Part shown: positions 47,301 through 57,921 of the stretch, piece by piece
Layout: the number at the start of each line of letters is the position of its first letter
How positions within the stretch are numbered: the first letter of the stretch is position 1
NCBI RefSeq assembly: GCF_037975245.1
Contig: NC_092576.1
Coordinates: 43,655,611-43,719,610, forward strand
DNA from: Apostichopus japonicus
Taxonomy: Eukaryota; Echinodermata; Holothuroidea; Aspidochirotida; Stichopodidae
Length of the DNA stretch: 64,000 bases
Direction: 5' to 3'
Made by a program: the position numbers and the translations under genes
The notes under the pieces: generated by a model
The model's database searches: none
What the model was told of the DNA's origin: nothing
The model's input: only the letters and a program-made list of their open reading frames with translations

Positions 47301-49993
47301 GTATTGCATCCTTTAGTTGAACATACAAGGAAGGGCAGAAGATTAATTCTGTGTCTTGCGAAACACATATTTTGAAAAGTGTTGCTATCCGCCCTTTGGC
47401 CTGGTATTGTGCTATGAATACACGGCTATGAAAACGCTGCAAGTAATGACAAACACTATAAGATGGTTTCCAAAGTAAACAAAATGACACATGTATTGCA
47501 ACATCATTAAAACCGCGCAGACTAATTATAATATCAGGTGTATGTGAAATAAGTAAATGTCTATTATTTTCCCAACGATTAATATCTTTCCTCATCAATG
47601 GCGAGATAAAGGTACTTTATCTTTATATACCTGCTGTATCGGAGTGTGAGATAGATATGCTTCGTGTTAATTACGGGCGATGTTCATGGTATATGTACAA
47701 TGACTTTAAGGGTTTAAGATTTGATGGAATGGTATCACTCGCAATTCTAAACAACTATTTAATAAAGGTCAAATATTGCAGAAAAAAAAAACAAATTATA
47801 GTTCAAAATGGTTCATTCACTAATAGATCATTGATATTATTTTATTTGTTAAAGCATAAATATTGATTATTAATCTTATTTTTTTCTTAGTTTTCTGGTT
47901 CCCTGATTCTGCTAAGGATGATGAATATTATAGGCTTGATCTCGACTCTGGTCGTTGGGAAGTAAGTAATCATTACATCTCCTGTATAATAATTATTTTA
48001 TATCATATTTGTTTTAATGACATATCGATATTGTAATTGCTAGCAAGAGCATGATAGTACCACTGACGTGGTACTTGGGTATCCCCAGACGTTTGTAATT
48101 TAGCGCCCACCACCGTATTGAACACACCAATGCTTAGTCAAAGTAGCAAAGAAACAGTGACGTCATCCGATGAACTAACTGTAACTGTGATATATCAATA
48201 ACTGCTTAATTGAGTCATATCTCGGTTATTAGTTGATGGTTTCTGAATGAGAAGTATACGAAAGTACTGACATATCGGGTTAGTAGAGACAAGTGAGTAA
48301 TTGGATGAAAGTAAATAGTAATAAATATTAAATAATAGGCAATGGTGATTCACATTATGTAGTGAACAAATATTACTAAAATTAATATGAGAGGCTTAAA
48401 GAGATGTAGTGAACAGGTATTACTAATCAAGCAACAGGTGGGTTAGACTGATGGAGTCAACCAATATTACTAACATACAATGAGTGAATTTAAAGGATGT
48501 AGTCAACACATATTACTAAACATACAATGAGTGGATTTAAGGGATGAAGTCAACCAATATTACTAGACATACACTGAATGGATTAAAGGGATGTAGTCAA
48601 CCAATATTACTAACATGCAATGAGTGTATTAAAGGGATGTAGTCTACAAATATTACTAAACATACACTGAATGGATTAAAGGGATGTAGTAAACAAATAT
48701 TACTAAACATACACTGGTGGTTTAAAGGGATGTATTCAACCAATATTACCAAACATACACTGGTGGTTTAAAGGGATGAAGTCAACAAATATTACAAACA
48801 TACACTGAATGGATAAAAGGGATGTAGTCAACCAATATTACTAACATACAATGAGTGAATTAAAGGGATGTAGTCTACAAATATTACTAAACATACACTG
48901 AATGGATTAAAGGGATGTAATCAACAAATATTTCAAAATTTGCACTGAATTGATAAAATTGATGTTGTAATCAATAAAGAAAGAAAGATATACTATTAAA
49001 ATAAACTAAAAAATATTGCTTATTATTGAATGGTTGCATTAAAGTAATATAGTAAGCAATCATTTGCTAAATATACAAATACAATGATTGGATTGACATA
49101 ATATTATAAATATTCTTCAACAGCAAAATGTATCTCATTCCATAAGACTGAATCAAGTTCCAATGTAGTAAACGTATGTTACAAGCCGTTAAATGGGTAT
49201 ATTATAAAGTATACTAGTAACAGTCACCATGGTAAAGTGATGAAGTATTAGTATACTATATTACATAGTACCTAACAGTGAGAGGTCTAAAGTCATGTAG
49301 AGAACAAATATAAGTAACAATCATTAAAATATTGGTTTTAAATGATAAAGTGAACACAAACTTCTCATCATCCAATGAGAAGGGTAAAGTGATAGTAATC
49401 AATAATATATCTATAACAATCCAATCAAGCACTTGGTAACTAAAGCTACATTGGAAACATGTAAATATATCTGTACTAATCTAATGAGCGACTACAAGCA
49501 TTTTAGCAAACAATAATAACTAATCATCCAGCAGAAATATCATATTAATACATTCCCTACTAAATATTATATCGATCAATTATGGTAAGGATTGAATGTT
49601 TTTAGTTAGAATTCACACCCTTATAAATTTAAATATCTAACAGTTATGATTATCCCCCCCCCCCCCGCCTCCTCCCCCTTTGTCAAAATTAAACATTGTC
49701 TTATTACTAGGCTAATATCCACGCATTCTGATAGAATAAGTTTTAATGTTTAGAGGAGAAAAAGAAGTAACTTATTAGTAAACGTCATTCCGTTTTATTA
49801 TAATTCCACTCTTATACATCAACATATTTTAAAGTTTTGATAATATTAAGCAAAATTCTGAAAAAAATCATTTCCCCCGCTCCAACAAGAAATTAAAACA
49901 ATAATACTGTAATTGACTGGGCTTAGTATCCAAGCATTCTGTTTGCATGGGTTTTTATTCTTCTTTGTCCTGTAGAAGGTTGGATCCTGGTAG
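26222..49993 (+). CDS. NLR-B: NACHT receptor with acylation-like N-terminus and two LRR-like cassettes
   Basis: Ten coding exons: 26222-26396, 27134-28626, 34322-34530, 35274-35350, 36005-36060, 36913-37032, 38384-38592, 46295-46371, 47891-47961, 49976-49993; about 834 residues, all junctions in phase. Residues 1-58 start MGNRHGKSKSPAAKQ, a Gly-2 context resembling N-myristoylated proteins, followed by a proline-rich linker (about 25-47). After VFVEGGIQ come Walker A GYGKST (144-149), Walker B VIILDGYDEY (218-227), LTTRY (254-258) and CQVPLFF (315-321), then a helical region to about 556. Two homologous cassettes follow, separated by a 40-residue helical exon. The final exon encodes KVGSW. 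No death-fold or TIR domain is seen. By family it is a likely innate immune sensor; membrane anchoring by acylation is inference. The 7.7-kb intron before exon 8 could hide further exons, though phase and homology fit a direct join. Confidence 0.85.
27134..28626 (+). CDS. NLR-B exon 2: NACHT ATPase
   Basis: A 1493-nt exon, acceptor TTATTTTAG, donor GACGTAAGT. It carries the complete NACHT core and the C-terminal helical region ending LLQRSTVQLLQIASSHD. Walker B is LDGYDEY, with Gly in place of the second Asp found in NLR-A (LDDVDEY); the distal DE pair typical of NACHT is kept. The frame is intact, consistent with a functional gene. Confidence 0.9.
30088..31054. mobile_element. Second hAT-like element nested in the first
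   Basis: 967 bp with 13-bp perfect terminal inverted repeats CAGCGGCGTAACG / CGTTACGCCGCTG and a perfect 8-bp target duplication CATGTGTT (30080-30087 and 31055-31062). GC-rich ends (GGGGCCCC-type) and no transposase frame mark it as a non-autonomous element. It inserted after the outer element. Confidence 0.92.
31198..31440 (-). pseudogene. hAT transposase C-terminal fragment
   Basis: About 75 codons with the hAT dimerisation signature ERSFSTLKLIKTLVRNSM and RLSNLAILSIESH, ending at TGA/TAA near 31198. The upstream frame runs into the transposon's own terminal repeat, so the N-terminal and catalytic parts are deleted. Confidence 0.85.
32040..33450. repeat. Intronic region dense in (T)AGGCCT(A) palindromes
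   Basis: TAGGCCTA, AGGCCT or close variants recur near 32056, 32328, 32353, 32640, 32708, 32881, 32904, 33020 and 33390, often as CCTAGGCCTAGG. They have no fixed period. Small clusters also occur at about 7205 and 54830-55150. Confidence 0.6.
34322..36060 (+). CDS. NLR-B LRR-like cassette 1 (exons 3-5)
   Basis: Exons 34322-34530 (209 nt), 35274-35350 (77 nt) and 36005-36060 (56 nt), phases 0-2-1-0. Exon 3 reads ISISHLNLVWSFSGFDGEDI, then LESGISLSSLSSVEKISISE and FTEEEVIGLINYG; exon 4 LHNCKLPSSIKPDIIPEE; exon 5 VISSKEARFLDLISGRWRK. The LxxCxLPSSI segment is LRR-like. The introns hold only repeats. Confidence 0.85.
36913..37032 (+). CDS. NLR-B helical spacer exon 6
   Basis: A 120-nt, phase 0-0 exon (acceptor TTTCAATAG, donor GTAAGT) encoding PDDIQTITVMCSDALV and, at its end, SVQRSVIELLVEASNHD. 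It aligns with the last 40 codons of the NACHT exon (DDIKETVRELCSKIV and LLQRSTVQLLQIASSHD), and both end in HD followed by a GTAAGT donor. It marks the start of a duplicated cassette. Confidence 0.85.
37620..38050. repeat. C-rich, G-poor intron segment
   Basis: Strong strand asymmetry (CCCCACCCTAACGCACCCC-like). Similar segments lie at 39290-39640, 39840-39930 and 41400-41670. The short open frames here are compositional. Confidence 0.7.
38384..47961 (+). CDS. NLR-B LRR-like cassette 2 (exons 7-9)
   Basis: Exons 38384-38592 (209 nt), 46295-46371 (77 nt) and 47891-47961 (71 nt), phases 0-2-1-0. Exon 7: IPIHCVNLGWSFCKIDED, then SSGLSLPIITSIEYISIQ; exon 8: LRGCVLPSSIPVGSSLST; exon 9: VFWFPDSAKDDEYYRLDLDS and GRWE. 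The exon 7-8 junction (CT plus G) restores Leu and matches KELW-LHNC in cassette 1. The intervening intron is 7.7 kb and rich in C-tracts and hairpins. Confidence 0.8.
40240..40325. repeat. Two-copy repeat each ending in ACGCGCGCG
   Basis: AATGAAA(A)GAAGTTGT[AG]TTCAATA, then GAGACGCGCGCG or AGACGCGCGCG, in copies 40240-40279 and 40284-40325. The alternating CG tract is prone to Z-DNA. Confidence 0.7.
41963..42131. repeat. Long hairpin, ~58-bp arms (foldback/MITE-like)
   Basis: GTATATCAAGCTCATTGTAT starts the left arm at 41963 and its reverse complement ends the right arm at 42131. Pairing continues through TTTATACATGACCTGTCAAT and CGCG towards TAATATAT, with about three mismatches. The loop is about 52 nt with CACGTGAC. 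Intronic in NLR-B. Confidence 0.88.
43468..43636. repeat. Minisatellite (CCCCCGGACAAATA)n
   Basis: A degenerate 13-16 bp unit, C-tract plus CGGACAAATA or variants (GGACGTATA, GGACTCATA, GGACAACTA). The unit appears in reverse complement in the array at 44619-44900. Confidence 0.85.
43990..44036. repeat. Hairpin TCGGCCTGACGTTTCGA
   Basis: 17-nt arms (43990-44006 and 44020-44036) with one mismatch and a 13-nt loop. It lies between the two inverted minisatellites, and a LINE/SINE-like tail (TTTGAGATAGC, then ATAAAGCGCTATACAAA and an AACAT-type end) follows at about 44145-44205. Confidence 0.8.
44619..44900. repeat. Minisatellite (TATTTGTCCGGGGG)n
   Basis: About 18-20 degenerate copies, with G-runs of 3-10 every 13-16 bp on the plus strand, giving G-quadruplex potential. 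It is the mirror of the array at 43468. A C11-A20 homopolymer pair follows at about 44957-44990. Confidence 0.85.
48357..48965. repeat. Minisatellite, 46-47 bp unit, about 13 copies
   Basis: Unit ATGTAGTCAACCAATATTAC followed by TAAACATACACTGAATGGATTAAAGGG-like sequence, with a strong inter-copy identity that decays at both ends. There are two sub-types, ACACTGAATGG and ACAATGAGTG. It lies in the NLR-B intron between exons 9 and 10. Confidence 0.93.
49976..49993 (+). CDS. NLR-B terminal exon
   Basis: Acceptor TTTGTCCTGTAG followed by AAG GTT GGA TCC TGG TAG. KVGS aligns with KIGS in exon 6 of NLR-A, whose homologous exon continues, so NLR-B ends early by a TGG-TAG. A possible polyadenylation signal AATAAA lies at 50474-50479. 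Confidence 0.65.
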   Translation, partial: KVGSW

Positions 49994-52470
49994 ATGAATT
50001 ACGCAAGTACATGTTCCTGAAGACAGCCTCTTCTGATCCTGCCGGAGTTGTTATACACCACTCAGTTCATCGAAAATTGCTTGTCCGAGGCTTACACAAA
50101 ACAAGTTGGGAGGGTACTGGGAAACTTCAAAGGGAATTCGGGTCTCTATATATAATTGTGATTTTGTGACAACGTCGGCCATCGTCCTCTTTAAATCTTT
50201 CACGTTGCTTTAAACACCATCGCTGTTTTCATATGTGTCGATATTTGTTTGCATTTTTTGCTTAGGGAACTGTTAGTTATGTTTTTAAGTTTAAATCATC
50301 ATACTTGTTTTTAACTCACTCGATTTTATGCTGACATTTTCCAATTTATTTATCTGTTAAACAATTTTTTCTTGTATCACTTCATATATATATTTCTTCT
50401 GCCAATTATAAAGAAGGAGCCATTTATGTCAGAATGCAGTATTACTTGCTTATCAATAAGCTATCCCCGAAAGAATAAACAAAATATTTGGAGAAAAAAA
50501 TCATCAAATTGTACTTCATGGAGTAATTACAAAGAAAATGGAATATTGATGAGTTTGGCTGCCTCGATTTGAGATTTCACATTGTGAATTGGGTATAGTA
50601 CAAAAAAAGGTTATGTAACACTGTAGACAAAGTTAAGGTTCGTGGTAAGAAAGACGGTACTTTCACGTTTTCCAAGGTGTAATTTTGAATGTCACATAAG
50701 TACTAACACCACCCATCAATAAAACCAGGAATCTTGAAAGAAAGAACACTGATCTAACAGTATTTATGGAGGCTACCTCCGTGGTAATTAATTTTAATGA
50801 GGTACATATGTTGCCAAGGTAAATATAGTAATTCTACAATGTGAATCGATGCATGATTGGTTATGGATAGTGTCAGTAAGTAAGATACTGCATATGGTGG
50901 AGATGATATGGATATTTAATTACGCCATCAAATGTCCACACTGGCGCATGTCTTCTCATCTCTTGCAAAGCTAGAAGTATGTTATAATATATAGCAAATA
51001 GAATAACTAAACTTGACGCAAAATTTAGAAAAAAAAATTGGAAAAAAGATGAATAGTAACATACTGTATGGATATCAGAGGATGTGAATTATGAGATATG
51101 TATTTTTTTATTATAATAAGCAATTAAGTCAGTTTCTGTACAATTATGAATTAATAATTAATAATATTGCGTATCTTGTCCATTATTTTGCTACTCGTGA
51201 TATTTCTTTTAAAGAGGGCGAATTTGATGAACGTTTTTAAAGTCTCAGTTCTTGTTTTCAAAATTTAAACTTCCACCTTTCCAGCTTACTGCACTAAAAG
51301 CGCAGTAAAAATGACACCGTCATATGCATTTTTCATATCAATATTCATTAGTTTCATTGAATTAAATGTTCAAAAATTTGAGCTGAATTAAATTCGCCAG
51401 CTTTTATAACTTCAATCAAAATGTGCAAGCCCCGCCCACCAGATCATGCGCCAATCAAACCTCTCTATTTTGTTTACGACCGTTAGGCCTAGTGTAATGA
51501 ACATGCTGAAATGGGTGGTCGCTGCTGAAATGGGTGGTCGCAGTGATTTTACATTATATCGTTTGCGCCATAAGGGTAATAGAAAATAAATGTCTTTCTT
51601 TCGATTGCGACAGCTTTTCTCTATTAACCCATCTGATCAGAGTGCATGTAAAATAACAACATTGAATCTCCTTCGGAAGTTTGTTTTCCTAAATTCATCA
51701 TTAAGTCAGGTATTGAAACTTTAACATAAAGTTTTGATTTTATCTTTTTTATGTATTGTGCATAGTTCATACTTAAAATTAAGAAGTGCAAATATTATGA
51801 GGGTTTATCAAAACCTCAACGCTTCTGTAACACATCCAGTTTTGTTGCGTAGAAACATTTTACAGCACTGAATGAACATATTCATATGTGATTGCATGTG
51901 ATTTCTACTATAGCCTTACATATAGATTTGACTTACCTTTGGCTCTGACTGGTTTCCTAGAACCACTTGTTAGGATATTGCATGATCTGTTGTCATATTT
52001 AGATATAGCCAAATTAAGTATGATGCTACTCTGATTGGTGGAAAGTGAACATGTGATTATTACATATGCAAACTTTATTTCACCAACGAAGGTCATTCAT
52101 TGTACGTCAAACCATAACTGTCCCATATTGTACTAGCATAGCGCCATCCTTATGTTTGATTTTGTTAATCTGTTAATATAATATCACCGGTACCCAGATA
52201 CAATACACGTGCAGTTGTCTTAAGAACGTCTTGGTGTTTAGATTACCTACACGATATGGTGTCAGAAATTGAACCAAATACGCCAAAATGGAACAGTTAA
52301 AGCCGCCAGATGGTTTAAAGGATTGGTTCAGGTGTTTGACATGTCTATTTTGTATGAAAGAGCACAAAAGGGCAAAAAGAATAGTGAAGAAACTACCATG
52401 ATAGCATGGTCTGTAAAGGAGATATGACACTTTAAAGATATCAAAATTTCTTTGAAAACGACTGGTGTAG
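49994..52470. other. 3' flank of NLR-B and non-coding stretch
   Basis: The first ~490 bp to the AATAAA at 50474 may be 3' UTR. A short exact duplication (CTGAAATGGGTGGTCGC) lies at about 51508-51541, in a GC-richer patch. No gene supported. Confidence 0.45.
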
Positions 52471-52481
52471 AAAGACTTACT

Positions 52482-52730
52482 GTGAGGGTGTGACGTCACA
52501 TCCTCACTTCCGTGACAATTGTGAATATATTTCTTTAAAAATTATTTACATTGTTAAACACATTTGCAAATAATATATTCAAAAATTCTTCAGATGTTTA
52601 ATCTCAAAATACTTCCTTTCACAAATATGAGATCTCCCGACATATATTTTGGTTAAAAGTCATGAAATCTCACAAAATATTTAGAGAAAAAAACAAAGAC
52701 TTTTCGGGAATGTGAGGATGTGACATCACA
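52482..52730. mobile_element. MITE-like element with TGTGACGTCACATCCTCAC ends
   Basis: 52489-52507 and the reverse complement of 52712-52730 share 18 of 19 bases. The left end is itself a near-perfect 26-bp palindrome (52482-52507) centred on TGACGTCA, the CRE core. No target duplication could be identified, so the class is unknown. Confidence 0.5.
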
Positions 52731-52970
52731 GCTAGTCAGATTTCAACAGTTTCTACACAATCTGATAAAACTTTACACTTGAATATCTCTTTAACCGAAA
52801 AAGATATTTGAACAGTCACCATTGTGTTTTGTCCTCTTGCATAAAACATAAACATGTATGACAACTTAACCAATTCTTTAAGTTTTGAAGGAAAGGTTTC
52901 CGTGAATTGCAAAAAAAAAATGAATTCAGAGATTTGAGCTGTATTTGTTAGCAACAGGGAGTGATAAAAA

Positions 52971-53372
52971 GGACTCCAAGCTTCATTTTGTCTACATGTG
53001 TTAGGAGAAAGTGCACTCGAGGTGTATAACTCGTTCAAGTTCGAAAGGGAATCGGATAAATTCGACCTGGAAGTGTTGAAACAATTTTTTTAGGACTTTT
53101 GTGGCCCGAAAACAAATATTACGTATGAACGGCACCAATTCTCGCGACAGCAACAAGAAAATGAAAGTATTGACCAGTATGTCACGGACCTTCGTAAAAA
53201 AAGCGCAACTTGCGAGTTCGGGGATTTGAACGATAGCCTGATTCGCGATAGAATTGTGTGTGGTATTCGAAGTGACAGTTTGCGTGAGCGAATGTTACGG
53301 GAAGCAGACATAAAATTTGACACTGCGATAAACACGTGTGAAGTGTCTAAAACACAGGTGAACAATCTTTGA
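52971..53372 (+). pseudogene. Gypsy-type retrotransposon gag relic
   Basis: The frame reads LHVLGESALEVYNSF, then FDLEVLKQFF, a TAG stop at 53091-53093, FCGPKTNITYERHQFSRQQQ, DQYVTDLRKKSATCEFGDLN and RDRIVCGI, ending at TGA 53370. The order and spacing match Ty3/Gypsy gag capsid regions. The upstream part is broken near 52966. It adjoins the LTR-like repeat that starts 26 bp downstream; pol is absent, so this is an internally deleted copy. Confidence 0.8.
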
Positions 53373-53397
53373 ATCACTGAAAAGGGAAAAAATTATC

Positions 53398-54133
<736 letters not shown>

Positions 54134-54169
54134 TTCATGTGAAAAAAATAGCACTTAGGGCACCATTTG

Positions 54170-54202
54170 ACTTAGGGCGACATATATACTGTCGCCCTAA
54201 GT
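54170..54202. repeat. Perfect 13-bp-stem hairpin
   Basis: ACTTAGGGCGACA, 7-nt loop TATATAC, TGTCGCCCTAAGT. Another ACTTAGGGC lies 20 bp upstream. About 300 bp before the exon-like frame at 54506. Confidence 0.85.
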
Positions 54203-54505
54203 TCTGCCTTTTAAATTGGAAAGATAGAGTTACATTCTGCAAATATTGTTGGAAGCGAGTCAAGGGGGGTTGAAAAATGTTCGTTTCTATTAAGATTTAT
54301 AAAGATTAATTAAAAACTAGGTAAATTAGAAAGCATTGAAGATGGGCATTCTGATATGGCTATATGTGCGTGTGTTAAAAACAGCACTTTCGGCAACATT
54401 TTGATTATGGCCTTTAAAATGAAAATCGATATGTATATGTTTATTATAAAATCACCCTTTTAAACATATTACCCAAAGGAAAAATATATTAGCCTCTTTT
54501 AAGCA

Positions 54506-54722
54506 ATGAATCGCGAAAATGAAGATATATTGCCAATATTGTATTGCACGGTATCTTATTGCACCGAAGAGAAGCCGGCCCTCTATTACGTTACGCTCTT
54601 CGCGCAGTACAGCTATACGTACGTACGCGAACCTCGATCGTGCCTAGCTAGCCTATCGAGTATATGCCTAGATACAGTTCATCCAAATGCAGATGTGCGA
54701 GTCACACGGCGCGGGAAGAACG
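54506..54722 (+). CDS. Putative first coding exon, unknown protein
   Basis: 72 codons from ATG 54506 to a consensus donor GGTAAGT (phase 1), in sequence with more G+C and CpG than its surroundings. It reads MNRENEDILPILYCTVSY, and near the end CLDTVHPNADVRVTRRGKN. I do not recognise a domain. It could join in phase to 57725 (acceptor CCATAG), giving about 137 residues, or to another exon downstream. Confidence 0.45.
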
Positions 54723-55168
54723 GTAAGTTAACTATTTGTGTAGTTCATTTAATGGCATAAGCGGCCGTATTATATTTTCGAAGCACACTCTCCTTGGCTA
54801 TTATTTATGGCTTTCTCCTAATTACGCCAGCTGGTTAGGTCTATAGGCTGTGCATAACGTAAGGCCTAACTTAGTTAAAACGTAACTATGCCTACCATAA
54901 GCCTAATTGATATTATCGTGTATTACTATTAGCCTAGTACTTGGTAGTACTAGGGCAATTCCAAACGTTTCGCGTCAGGGCTTCAGAAACTTAGAAGAGA
55001 GTTGTGTTTGGAGTATGGATAGGTTTTTTCACAATTTTGTTTTCCTTTTTGCTGAGCACTCATATGAATATATATTTGAGCTAGGTTAAGCTTCATTGAT
55101 AAACAATGATTCATTATTTGACCGATTTTGGACTAGCCTAATTATAAAGGCCTAGTGCCTACTGCATT

Positions 55169-55468
55169 TTGTATGAAAAAAAAAGGTCATTAATTGCAAC
55201 AAAACATTTATCTTGGGATTTCTCTGAAAGCACTAATTCAAATCACCTGTTAACAATACCACCAATACTATTGGCCTATGTGGCAAATACCACCTGTAAG
55301 CTTGGAAAAATATGGCATTATCGCTGCCCGCGGGGGAAATTTATTATAATGCTCCAAGAAGTCCCACTCAAAAAAAATGATCAAAGAGTTCCATTGACAA
55401 CACAAATCATTTTTTCTGTAGTACAAAAGTTCAATAAAGTCCTTTGTAAAATTACTTCAAGATACTGA
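55169..55468 (+). CDS. Unassigned open frame, possible exon
   Basis: 99 codons, with WHYRCPRGKFIIMLQEVPLK and VPLTTQIIFSVVQKFNKV. Composition is coding-like, but it follows an A-run, has no convincing splice sites and no recognised family. It lies inside the intron proposed between 54722 and 57725. Confidence 0.2.
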   Translation: MYEKKRSLIATKHLSWDFSESTNSNHLLTIPPILLAYVANTTCKLGKIWHYRCPRGKFIIMLQEVPLKKNDQRVPLTTQIIFSVVQKFNKVLCKITSRY

Positions 55469-57724
55469 TTACACACAATTCATTAAATCATACCCATAGC
55501 AACCATTGTAAGCATATCAATTCCTCAGCGCCATTCCCTGTGCGGCACCCGAACTGAGTTCGACCGCCACAGTTTTAGGCCTATGACTTAACCATATAGA
55601 CCATTTTCCTACAGCCATATATGTGAAAAGTTTATACCGAAAAAACTTAGTTCAAACTGCACTAAACAGAGAAATGTGTTGTCTCTCAAGTTCTGTTCTT
55701 TTCTTAACAATACAGTTTAAAATTCCACCGGACTTGGGTGATTTACGATGCAAGGTTAATAAATATCAAACTCAAAACCCTCATTGATAACACACAGTAA
55801 ATACTGAAGAAAATCACCATTTGATAGCCGTACTTTGCGTAACCTTCTTCTTGAATATTCATTGACAAATTTAGTTCAAATGGTTTTGGGAAGTATTTTT
55901 TCTTTATATATAATAACTTTAAACTGATGTTAAATTCATTTTCATTGGTCACTATCTTCAATCGGACCAAGTACAATCCAATCGAATATCTTCTTAGAAA
56001 AATACAAGTTACGCTTTCTTCGGTGGGCACGCCGTTACGTAATATGTGTATCCTGTACTCTGCAATAGGGTACAGCCACACAATGCACAGTGTTCACCTA
56101 CAACGCCACAGCCGAGATTCGCTTTCAAACGTCATATTATATCGAACTTAATATTATTTCAAAGAAAATGACCGTAGAATATGCATCATTAAATGTTGAA
56201 GCAAGTAATTACCAATTAACTTATCTAATGCAATCCTAATTATAGAAACACTGTTTAAGACCCCCTCTGATGAATGGAATAGTTCAACCAACTTGTCCGC
56301 ACAGAGCCACAGGATTTTCGGTCCAGGTGATGAGTCATACACGTCGGTCAGTAAGAGGGCTATTTTGAAGGATGTTTAGTGTGCATTTTAGAAAGAAAGG
56401 AATTGATGTCTGATTGATTCTGCTAACTTTCCAGAAATAATAAATCCCAAGAAAAACAATCCGAAATTTGTAAAAGCTTGGACGGACACATGATGTGCAT
56501 CTCAACAGTGACTGGTTCAATATACCCTAATGTTGAACAGAAAGAACATTTTCAAATTTATCACTGATGAATGATGTTGCGAGCAGTCGGGATTACTGCA
56601 CGCTTCAGTTCTATTTAACCTTTTCATTTATCATATTTTAGCATTTAATTTCCGGTCACGCTCAGGAAACAATTACGACATTCCTTCACGGTCGATTTGT
56701 TTACTGTAAGAACTATTAACCGTTTTTTCTCAGGAAAGCTTGATAGTCTGAAGTTATTATAGCGTGTGATTTTAGTATACTGCCAAAGAAGTAAGTTGTT
56801 GTTTTTGTATTGATATTTTATGTAGAAGTAACGGGAAATTTAGTATGTTTAGTTTGGTTTAATTGCACGTCTTTTTCGATCTAATGTAGTGCAGGGTTCA
56901 CTTGCGCGAATTCAAATTATTCTGTTTATGTATGTGTATGTATATGCATTGATTAGATGCATTGATTATGGGTTTTTTTTTTCTTTTTGTAATTCAAGCA
57001 TATCTGTTTAGAAACAAAGTTTAAAGGCTATCATTAATTAGTTTTCTCTTATATTGTTTGATCCCAGATTGAATGAAACTCATTGATGTAAATAATAGAT
57101 CAGATCATACAGTTTTAGGCAGTTGCTAAAACTCTGGGTATTCTCTAGTCTTCGCTGGTCCAAATATCACAAAGTGAGAATGAAAACAACTCTTTATCCT
57201 AATTTTTAGTTGATTTTCCTTGTCTGAACCTTCCTTACAGTACTGTATACATCTGGGAAATGGACAGAACAATTTCTAAAGTATATCTATAATTTTGGGA
57301 ACCCTACCCTACCCTAGAAGGGGAAAGTTGAAGGTCAATAGTGCAAAGGAATAAATAATCTTGTTTGATAAGAACTTTAAGTACATGGGAGGGGGGTGTA
57401 GAATATCACTTCATAACATCCCTCTTGCATTGAGAAAGTTTTGAACAAATTTCTCTTTAACTTGTGAAGTAGGTAAACATCAAAGTAACATCAAACAAAT
57501 TTCATTATAAAAGGATCTTACATCATGAATATAACATAAAAAAGAATACAAGTGAAAGATTTTTGGTCAATGAGAGGTTTGATGTAAATGAAAGGAAAAG
57601 GGCTGTTCCAACCCTTAAATTTTTAAAATGTATTTTACACTTAAACAATAGCATATTTATGCATTCTACTTTCAAGACTCATGTTTTGTGAAACACACTA
57701 AAAATATGTCACCTTTTTCCATAG

Positions 57725-57921
57725 GTAAGGCTACACATGAATACCAATGGTGCTCTTGGAATATAAGTCCTAGAAAAGTATCTGCAAAACTAGGTACAGT
57801 ATTCTACCATTTAAGCAGACATGAGAATCATTACCTTGAAATTCAAGATTACTTTGTCAGAAAGAACACTGATAACAGTATTCATTTGCTGTCTCTGTTA
57901 ACTGAGCATTACTATACTTGA
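57725..57921 (+). CDS. Putative exon, unknown protein, ends in stop
   Basis: After acceptor TTTTTCCATAG the frame reads KATHEYQWCSWNISPRKVSA, then KLGTVFYHLSRHENHYLEIQ, to TGA 57919-57921. It enters in phase 1, matching the donor at 54722 (GKN-G-KATHEY). No known domain recognised. Confidence 0.4.

Noticed and set aside
48357-48965. CRISPR-like regular repeats
   Set aside because: Adjacent units with no unique spacers in a eukaryotic intron; a minisatellite.
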